A DNA stretch of 7,065 bases from the NCBI GenBank assembly GCA_902766845.1, contig CACXFD010000173.1, positions 1-7,065 of the forward strand, written 5' to 3'. Of this stretch, positions 5,319 to 7,065 are shown piece after piece; position 1 is the first letter of the stretch; every line of letters starts with the position of its first letter. Under the pieces are notes generated by a model. The model ran no database searches. It had not been told where the DNA came from and saw nothing but the letters and a program-made list of their open reading frames with translations. Made by a program: the position numbers and the translations under genes. Origin of the DNA: an uncultured Lachnospiraceae bacterium. Lineage in GTDB: Bacteria > Bacillota > Clostridia > Lachnospirales > Lachnospiraceae.

Positions 5319-6104
5319 ATGGCACAGTCAAATCGCAAACAGACCATGGAACGGCTGCAGAAGCGCACGTCCGGCAGCGCCCGGAAGCGTAGGGAACAGA
5401 ATGCGCCGGAACAGGTACAGCGTCAGTACCTGTTCGGGGACCTGAGCTTTTTGTTCGCGCTGACGATCGCGTTCATCGTGATGGCGTACATAAACGGGCC
5501 CACGCTGGCCGCGATCTACGCCAATCCGGAGCGGAGCATCCTGCTGCGGGTCTTCATCGCCGCGGTGTTCCAGTTCGGCATGGCCGGCATGGCGGCTCTG
5601 TTCGTGATCTTCCACCGGTATGAGACGCTGGAGATGCACGGACTGACAAAGGAACGCGCGCTCGAATCGGTGGGCCTGTCGGTCTGCTGCTTCCTTCCGG
5701 TCCTTGCGGTCCGGCTGGTGCGCGGCGGCTTCTCGTATGAGCCGTTCAAATACGTCCCGCTGATGAAGGAGATCGGCGCGGCCGGGTCGCCCAACGCCGA
5801 GTTCGGCATGGCGCTCGTGTTCCTGGTGTGGGGCCTGATCCAGGGCTTTGCGTTTATCGTTTTTGCGGACAAGCTGGACCAGTGGAAGATCATGCGGACC
5901 CATAACCCGCTGCTGTCACCGAGCGCGCTGATCGTGTCGCTGATCTTCGTGCTGACGGTGTCGATCGGGCAGACGTCCGCAGCCGGCTGGCCCGAGCGCA
6001 TCGCGGCGTTTTTGATGATGTACGGCCTGATCCTCGTCAAGAGGCGGACCGGGAGCGCGGCCGGGACCGTCGTGACGTTCCTGCTGCTCTGGAATATGAT
6101 CTGA
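5319..6104 (+). CDS. Multi-pass membrane protein of unknown function
   Basis: I do not recognise this 261-residue protein. The first about 37 residues are rich in Lys/Arg/Gln and should be a cytoplasmic tail. Hydrophobic segments follow at about 42-59, 74-98, 117-134, 162-183, 202-217, 226-240 and 247-260, so there are probably six or seven membrane spans. The segment WGLIQGFAFIVFADKLDQ (171-188) recalls the conserved helix of CPBP/Abi-type intramembrane proteins, but the paired glutamates and arginine of active CPBP proteases are missing, so any such link is weak. No signal peptide, transporter or enzyme motif is evident. The ATG at 5319 follows AAAGGAG (5304-5310); an upstream ATG at 5295 lacks such a site. 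The gene lies 99 bases after yqeB behind its own promoter candidate, so it is probably not part of the cofactor operon. Confidence 0.8.
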   Translation: MAQSNRKQTMERLQKRTSGSARKRREQNAPEQVQRQYLFGDLSFLFALTIAFIVMAYINGPTLAAIYANPERSILLRVFIAAVFQFGMAGMAALFVIFHRYETLEMHGLTKERALESVGLSVCCFLPVLAVRLVRGGFSYEPFKYVPLMKEIGAAGSPNAEFGMALVFLVWGLIQGFAFIVFADKLDQWKIMRTHNPLLSPSALIVSLIFVLTVSIGQTSAAGWPERIAAFLMMYGLILVKRRTGSAAGTVVTFLLLWNMI

Positions 6105-6135
6105 TCTGAGAATACGATACGGAGGAGAGTAGACG

Positions 6136-6753
6136 ATGAAAGTCCTGATGCTGAACGGAAGTCCTCATGTCAAGGGAAATACGGCCATCGCGCTCGCGGA
6201 GATGGAGAAGATCTTCGCGGCGGAGGGCTTTGAGGTCGAGACCGTGCAGGTGGGCACGCAGGTCATCGCCGGCTGCCGCGGCTGCGGCGCCTGCGGAAAG
6301 CTGGGCCGCTGCGTGATCAATGACCTGGTCAACGAGACCGCTCCGAAGCTGGAGGCCGCGGATATCGTGATCGTGGGATCGCCGGTGCATTACGCATCGG
6401 CCGGCGGGACCATCACGGCCTTTATGGACCGTCTGATGTACAGCACGCCGTTCGATAAGACCATGAAAGTCGGCGCGTCGGTGGCGGTGGCCCGCCGCGG
6501 CGGCCTGTCGGCCACGTTCGACCAGCTGAATAAGTATTTCACGATCTGCGGCATGCCGGTCGCGTCCAGCCAGTACTGGAACAGCGTGCACGGCGCGGCG
6601 CCCGGCGAGGCGCAGCAGGACGCCGAAGGTCTTCAGACCATGCGTGTGCTGGCCCGCAACGCGGCCTTCCTCGCGAAGAGCATCGCGCTCGGGAAGGAAG
6701 CCTTCGGCCTGCCCGAAAAGGAACCCTGGGCGCGGACCAATTTCGTCCGCTGA
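6136..6753 (+). CDS. Iron-sulfur flavoprotein-like NAD(P)H/FMN-dependent reductase
   Basis: This 205-residue cytosolic protein has a flavodoxin-like fold of the NADPH-dependent FMN reductase group. LNGSPHVKGNT (6-16) is the FMN phosphate loop, and IVGSPVHYAS (79-88) is the second flavin-contact motif. Between them is a compact cysteine cluster, Cys47-x2-Cys50-x2-Cys53-x5-Cys59, matching the 4Fe-4S motif CX2CX2CX4-7C of archaeal and clostridial iron-sulfur flavoproteins (Isf). It therefore probably carries FMN and a 4Fe-4S cluster and passes electrons to an unknown acceptor. The ATG at 6136 follows GGAGGAGAG at 6121-6129. It lies 31 bases after the membrane-protein gene and may share its transcript. 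A link to the hydroxylase system is possible but not shown by the sequence. Confidence 0.88.
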   Translation: MKVLMLNGSPHVKGNTAIALAEMEKIFAAEGFEVETVQVGTQVIAGCRGCGACGKLGRCVINDLVNETAPKLEAADIVIVGSPVHYASAGGTITAFMDRLMYSTPFDKTMKVGASVAVARRGGLSATFDQLNKYFTICGMPVASSQYWNSVHGAAPGEAQQDAEGLQTMRVLARNAAFLAKSIALGKEAFGLPEKEPWARTNFVR

Positions 6754-6792
6754 GAAGAATACGCGGGATCCGGCGCCCGGAAAGGTGGAAGC

Positions 6793-7065
6793 ATGGCCTA
6801 CCGCAGACTTCCGTTCGAACAGTATTTCATCAATACCAGTGAGGACTACAATCATACCGGACGGGTCACCTGGCCGGTCGCGTACACCGCGGTCTCCTAT
6901 CCGTGCCATGATCTTATGGGGCGCCTTCTGAAGCTGCGCCACGCCGTCGACTACGAGATCCATTACGAGCCGGACCGGGACGTGATCCAGCTGAATTTTC
7001 AGCGCACGGTGGGCCGGTCGGACTGGTTCGCGAACGTCTTTGAGTTCTCGGACAAGTATTACGAT
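6793..7065 (+). CDS. N-terminal part of a possible class 3 lipase-like hydrolase, cut by the window edge
   Basis: The reading frame runs open for 91 codons from the ATG at 6793 to the window end. The start is preceded by AAAGGTGG (6781-6788). There is no signal peptide or membrane segment in the part seen. Residues 62-84 (DVIQLNFQRT, then DWFANVFEF) resemble the strand and turn before the catalytic core of class 3 lipase-like alpha/beta hydrolases, where a V-x-F-RGT motif is followed by a DW-x-N motif. Here the usual Arg-Gly-Thr reads Gln-Arg-Thr. The GxSxG nucleophile elbow would lie beyond the window. The gene begins 39 bases after the flavoprotein and probably shares its transcript. The family call rests on a short match and is tentative; the reading frame is well supported by codon pattern and ribosome site. 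Confidence 0.6.
   Translation, partial: MAYRRLPFEQYFINTSEDYNHTGRVTWPVAYTAVSYPCHDLMGRLLKLRHAVDYEIHYEPDRDVIQLNFQRTVGRSDWFANVFEFSDKYYD

Noticed and set aside
6113..6118. TACGAT as a -10 box for the flavoprotein gene
   Set aside because: Transcription would start inside its ribosome site at 6121-6129, and no -35 box is spaced correctly.
6037..6963. A 308-codon minus-strand open frame opposite the flavoprotein gene
   Set aside because: It spans three + strand genes with ribosome sites, shows no motif, and has shadow composition.

Overview
The window is GC-rich (about two-thirds G+C by eye). Genes are tightly packed on the + strand behind strong AGGAG-type ribosome binding sites. That style, plus the gene content (a MOSC-MogA fusion and the XdhC/YqeC/YqeB trio that accompanies selenium-dependent molybdenum hydroxylases), suggests an anaerobic high-GC Clostridia-like Firmicute, possibly from the gut. 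The taxonomic placement is inference; no rRNA or other marker gene is present.

Region 1 (119-2505) is a molybdenum cofactor block. moaC and moaA overlap by 4 bases and together convert GTP to cyclic pyranopterin monophosphate (cPMP). Nine bases later comes a two-domain MOSC-MogA protein whose C-terminal half should adenylylate molybdopterin before molybdenum insertion. Region 2 (2506-2665) is a 160-base spacer holding an elaborate nested inverted-repeat element. Its outer right arm supplies a plausible -35 box for a promoter reading into region 3. Region 3 (2666-5219) is a maturation block for molybdenum hydroxylases: an XdhC-family protein, a YqeC-like P-loop protein and a YqeB-like Rossmann protein. 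The last two overlap by 13 bases. This trio belongs to the family set known from selenium-dependent molybdenum hydroxylase (xanthine dehydrogenase-like) systems. The hydroxylase itself, selD, moaD/moaE, moeA and mobA are not in the window.

Region 4 (5220-7065) appears to be a different set of genes. A short AT-rich promoter-like patch and a compact hairpin precede an unrecognised multi-pass membrane protein. After it come an iron-sulfur-flavoprotein-like NAD(P)H/FMN reductase and the first 91 codons of a gene whose start resembles class 3 lipase-like hydrolases, cut by the window edge.

Taken together, regions 1 and 3 make a precursor and activated pterin (MoaA, MoaC, MogA) and then probably handle, modify and deliver the finished cofactor (MOSC, XdhC, YqeC, YqeB). 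No tRNA, rRNA, CRISPR array, transposase or integrase was seen. No gene-free stretch exceeds 300 bases; the longest is the 160-base region 2. The most unusual non-coding object is the nested and potentially bistable inverted-repeat element at 2510-2627.
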